Below are positions 60,344 to 64,000 of a stretch of 64,000 bases of DNA, one piece after another (the stretch's first letter is position 1; each line of letters begins with the position of its first letter). Under the pieces are notes generated by a model, which saw nothing but the letters and a program-made list of their open reading frames with translations, had not been told where the DNA came from and searched no databases. The DNA lies in contig JAUTDX010000515.1 in assembly GCA_030844895.1 (NCBI GenBank), forward strand, positions 1-64,000. Direction: 5' to 3'. A program made the translations under genes and the position numbers. The stretch comes from Ambrosia x helenae (Eukaryota; Streptophyta; Magnoliopsida; Asterales; Asteraceae).

Positions 60344-61330
60344 GTTCCTCCAAATCGAAATTAAAAAAAAAATATGTATAAGAATTATGGATAACATGAA
60401 CAAAGTAATCAAAGAAATAGCAAGAATAAGAATCATATTAGTAATAAAATTTTAAACTGAAATCATACTATACTTACCTGGATAATATCAAACATCAAAA
60501 CCTTTGTTCCTGAAAGCAATCAAAATAAGATTTATAAATATTGTTTCTAAAGTCAATGATGAACTAAACATGCACTAATATGCTGCCTGTGATGAAAGGC
60601 TATTTTCGACATGTGTTTGGGAGGGAAATTATCAAGTTTGACATATTAATTTTCGCATTTTTTTCAATAGATAACATTGGATAGTTAGTTGTAAAGTAGT
60701 TTCAATAGATAAAAATGAATAATTTCGTGAATTTATTTGGAGGGAACAAATCGAAATACTAACATATTAATTTGTAAAGTTGTTTCAATAGATAACATTA
60801 GAGTTCTGCAAAAATATAGGAAAGATAGAAAAAATAACAAAAAAAACATTTATTATTTTATTAAAAGCTGATTACCAATAAGGAATTTTGGTGGTAAATT
60901 TTGAAATTTCAAATAGTACTTAAACTTATTGAAGACAATAAACTTGATATAAGTATGATAATAGTCACCTATTTGTCAACATGGTTAAGGCGATTCATGT
61001 AGGTGGTAGAAATGCTAACTTGGTTTCTATGAAGAATGGATTACCTGGCGTTTCTAATGTTCATCATTTTTTCAAACAATAAGATAGAACATGTTCATTT
61101 CATACTACACGACAGTTTCGCAGTGGACTTTGTGCGCGTGCTCTCTGTTTATTGTTGAGCCTCAAAAGGCTTTAATATAACAAAACCATTCACCATTTTA
61201 TTCATGAAACATAAATTAGTCTAAGAACAAAACGACAAAAGAAACAAACCAACAACGAAAAAAAACAAACATGTCCGAAATAAAAAGCAACAACTAAAAC
61301 ATGTGGTGAATGGGAGCTCGATGGAAGAGC
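60344..61330. other. Spacer between the Helitron RPA and Rep/helicase genes
   Basis: AT-rich sequence with no recognisable gene. It should hold the 3' end of the RPA transcript and the promoter of the Rep/helicase gene; no clear TATA box can be singled out from the AT-rich background. A block near 60640-60790 repeats ttcaatagataacatt phrases. Confidence 0.5.
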
Positions 61331-63953
61331 CTATTTTTCTTTCTTTGGAACCAACATCTTCTTCTTCGCACTTGCTCTGCTTGAACGCCTCTCATCTTTT
61401 GTATCTGCCTCAATTCCATCCTCTTTCTGATCTGCCTCAATAACATTAGGAACTGTTAGATCATCCTCTTTGTAAACCTCTTCCAGGTTTCTTTTAAGAT
61501 CACCATGTTTATTTTTATGAGCATCTTCAGCAACAGCAGACATTGGAGTGACATTTTCGTCCGTTGAAGATTGCGCATCCTAAAAATAGAAAAATGAATG
61601 TAAATGAATGTCATCTACTAATATATATACCAAAAACAATTTAAGATAAATATCACCTTCAACGAAACTTGCGTGTTCTGCTGATCACCCGGCGAAGCAC
61701 CATTTATGTCATCAACATCATTCTGAATTAGTTAAATATAACATGTTAATACTATTGCACTATCATACAACATCAAATATGCATGGAGAGTTTAAATATA
61801 ACTGAATTAAAAAGATACCTTCTCAATAGCATGTTTCTCTTCAAGCTTCTTAAGAATTTCACAGTCATTGGAAAGCTTGTTAATAGCATAATATTCAACG
61901 TGGTGATCAACATTATACTTTGTCACTTTAATATGAAATGCAAACCGCTTTCCAATAAGGTCCTTAAACTCAGTAGGGAATTCCTCAAACTCATCAGACT
62001 GTAAATAAAAAAACATATTGTATAACAATTTATAAGTTTTCAATAAAAGTAAATATATAAAAATAAATTTGAATAAACAGATAAACCTGTTCCTGTCTGT
62101 TGACAATTGCTTCAGCGGTCTTCCGTAACAGCCTAATGGATTCTCTATTGAAAAGCGTCAGTGAAACACTTCCAGTAGAATCTTGCACAATAACCGGTAT
62201 TTTGAACCTAAAAAACATATTTGAAAACATAAATCAAACTGAAATCTATTAAATTAAAAATTAATAGTAAATAAAACATTAATTCCATTTTTTTGGATAA
62301 TACCTGTAATCAGCCTTTACTTTTTCAGCACTGCATTTGTTATTACTACATTTATACTTCCTTTCAGCAATATCAACTACTCCATCTGCATTTTCAATCG
62401 TAGTAAATTCCTTCTCAACTTTGCAATGGCAAACAGTGCACGCCTGATAATACCAAAGGTTTTTGTTGCATATCCCCTTAATTGTAGCAACAACAACCAC
62501 ATGTTTCTCCTAAATATAATAAATAAGAATAAAACCTTCTAAGTAGACAACACAATCATATATTAAAAAAAATTATTACACATCAGTTATACAAAATACC
62601 TCATCTATTATCGACAGAAATGCAAGGGGGCTATATTCAGAACCAAGAAACAAATCTTCATCTGAAGTCGCCATAAGCGAACCTGAGTCATTACCACTTA
62701 GGGACCTTGAGTTTGCATACTTTGCCAAATATCTAATGTCAAAAAAAATAAGTTAACTTCAGAATATAGTTTGAAATATTTAGCACAAACAAATCATTAA
62801 CAATAAGAAAAAATAACCATTACCGTTGTTTAAAAGTAACTATTTCATCAACTGCGGAGTTAATGAACAGCTTGGTTGCACTAAATGCATTTGACACAGT
62901 CCGCTTATCTAAAATGAAAATATAATCATATAAAATTAAAATCAACATTAATAAAAATAAAAGTCATAAAAAATTCATATTAACAGCCATGAATTACCTT
63001 GGTGAAGCTTTACAGATCCAAACTGAATAAGCAGAAACACATCCTTGTCCCTATCTTTGCGAGTCATGAATGAGTGCATCTCAATTGCAAAGTCGTCCCA
63101 AAGGGTCACACCAAGCTCCTCATCACTGATAAATATATAAATTTAACAAATGAATATCTCATAAACATTACATTTAGATAATATAATGCATTTCAATAAA
63201 ACTTACTCTAAATCATTCAGCTTTAAGTTAACCCTTTTCCCAGGTCCTAATTTCGTCACGGTATCCTCTATGTCATAGCAAATCAAGACATATCCAATGA
63301 GATCTAAAATGACATTCAATAAATCTGTGTTAGTATTGAAGAACATGTACCACAAAAATATTATTAATATGTATAAAAATATAATGTAATACTAACCTAT
63401 TACTGAGCCAACAGGTTTGTTGTCTTCAGCATCAGACGATTTTCCTAGAATTGACTTAAAATCAGTCAAACCAAAGCCATGTTCAGGACCAGTCCAGTTG
63501 TTGCATTTCTTGACGGTTGTGCTGATATAAAAAGTAAGTTTGTGGTCATTGTTGACCAACTGAAAATTACTTTTGTTATCAGCTATTTCAGCTAAAGAAG
63601 GCTTCTTTATCAGCAAACAGTCATCCTCAATGAAGAACTTTTCAAATCGGAAAAAAAACCTATGCAAGCAGCTTGCATGTATTTTGTTTCCCTGTATATT
63701 TAAGCAAAATTAAAATCTATTCTGACTAAAACAGAAAATTTGTAGATCAAATACAAAATACAAAATAAAAAAAGTTAATTATTACATCTTATATACATAC
63801 CTCCTCATCCATAAGAATCATTTCAATGGAGTAAAATTTGTTTTCTTCTCCATTCATTTTCCGCCTCCAGACTTTCAGAATCTTCACCTTAATTTTACAG
63901 TCATTGTCATTCAAACTCAAAGCATTCAACATCGTAACATTTTCATCTGCCAT
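61331..63953 (-). CDS. RPA1-like single-strand DNA-binding protein of the Helitron (570 aa)
   Basis: Eleven exons join without a break on the minus strand: 63953-63801, 63691-63397, 63303-63207, 63125-62998, 62908-62824, 62732-62600, 62509-62304, 62207-62087, 61998-61819, 61722-61657 and 61579-61331. The total is 1713 nt. The N-terminal OB-fold is of the plant DUF223/RPA type (CKIKVKILKVWRRK, then KIHASCLHRFFFRFEKFF). A second OB-fold contains LGVTLWDDFAIEMHSF. The C-terminal OB-fold carries a zinc-ribbon-like set of cysteines (ACTVCHCKVEKEF and KYKCSNNKCSAEK), then IPVIVQDSTGSVSLTLFNRE. The tail is charged and ends SRASAKKKMLVPKKEK, possibly a nuclear signal. RPA1 coats single-stranded DNA; plant Helitrons often carry such a gene beside Rep/helicase, presumably to protect the displaced strand. 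The ATG at 63953 is the first in frame and opens MADENVTMLNAL. Confidence 0.93.
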
Positions 63954-64000
63954 TGCTATATATAAAACAAAAAAAAAAGAATAAAAAAACGATGTTAATA

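Larger units (their letters stand above)
51387..64000 (-). mobile_element. Autonomous Helitron, 3' part (more than 12.6 kb, 5' end outside window)
   Basis: The 3' end is at 51387: hairpin 51398-51414 (stem cccgtgc/gcacggg, loop 3), then tactaagctag, then T, as expected for Helitrons. In its transcription direction it carries an RPA1-like gene (63953-61331), a Rep/helicase gene (60343-54328) and a B3-like gene (53108-51924), all on the same strand as the element. The 5' TC end must lie beyond 64000. The three genes have almost complete frames, so it is young or still active. The element sits inside a hAT, which sits inside the MULE of F-box copy C. Confidence 0.85.

Overview
The window is plant nuclear DNA: AT-rich, with spliced genes (GT-AG introns), a family of F-box/leucine-rich-repeat genes, and transposons making up most of the sequence. 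The F-box family and the repeat types suggest a eudicot, probably Asteraceae; that placement is inference from remembered families, not a search result.

Layout. From 1 to 3049 there is gene-free AT-rich DNA with short tandem repeats. From 3050 to 10742 (minus) lies a two-exon LRAT/NC-domain gene broken by at least five frameshifts, with a 6.7 kb intron full of transposons. From 12114 to 15339 there are four non-autonomous Helitrons, two of them directly head to tail. Three copies of one F-box/LRR locus follow: A (about 14.2-21 kb; gene 16352-18468, intact), B (about 30.5-34.8 kb; start replaced and frame broken) and C (about 44.4-51.1 kb; two frameshifts and a collapsed last intron). The copies share flanks, so several transposons have a matching empty site in a sister copy. 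Between A and B are hAT elements, a PIF-like element and a pair of nested Helitrons; the inner one carries first-exon fragments of a SYP5-type syntaxin gene and a G3BP-like NTF2-domain gene. Between B and C are hATs, further Helitrons including a decayed Rep/helicase relic, and the 3' end of an LTR retrotransposon. The 5' flank of C holds a 1.2 kb MULE-like element and a 1.3 kb nested palindrome that contains tRNA-like segments.

From 51387 rightward past the end of the window is the 3' part of a large autonomous Helitron on the minus strand. In transcription order it carries an 11-exon RPA1-like gene (570 codons, no break), an 8-exon Rep/helicase gene (about 1626 codons, one apparent 1-nt frameshift), and a small 3-exon gene for a B3-like DNA-binding protein (154 codons). 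It ends with a 7-bp-stem hairpin and CTAG before T. It sits inside a hAT element, itself inside a MULE that belongs to F-box copy C.

How the parts relate: RPA, Rep and helicase are expected to work together in rolling-circle replicative transposition. The B3-like gene is an unexpected companion and is the most interesting lead. No rRNA, functional tRNA, CRISPR or bacterial-type feature was seen.
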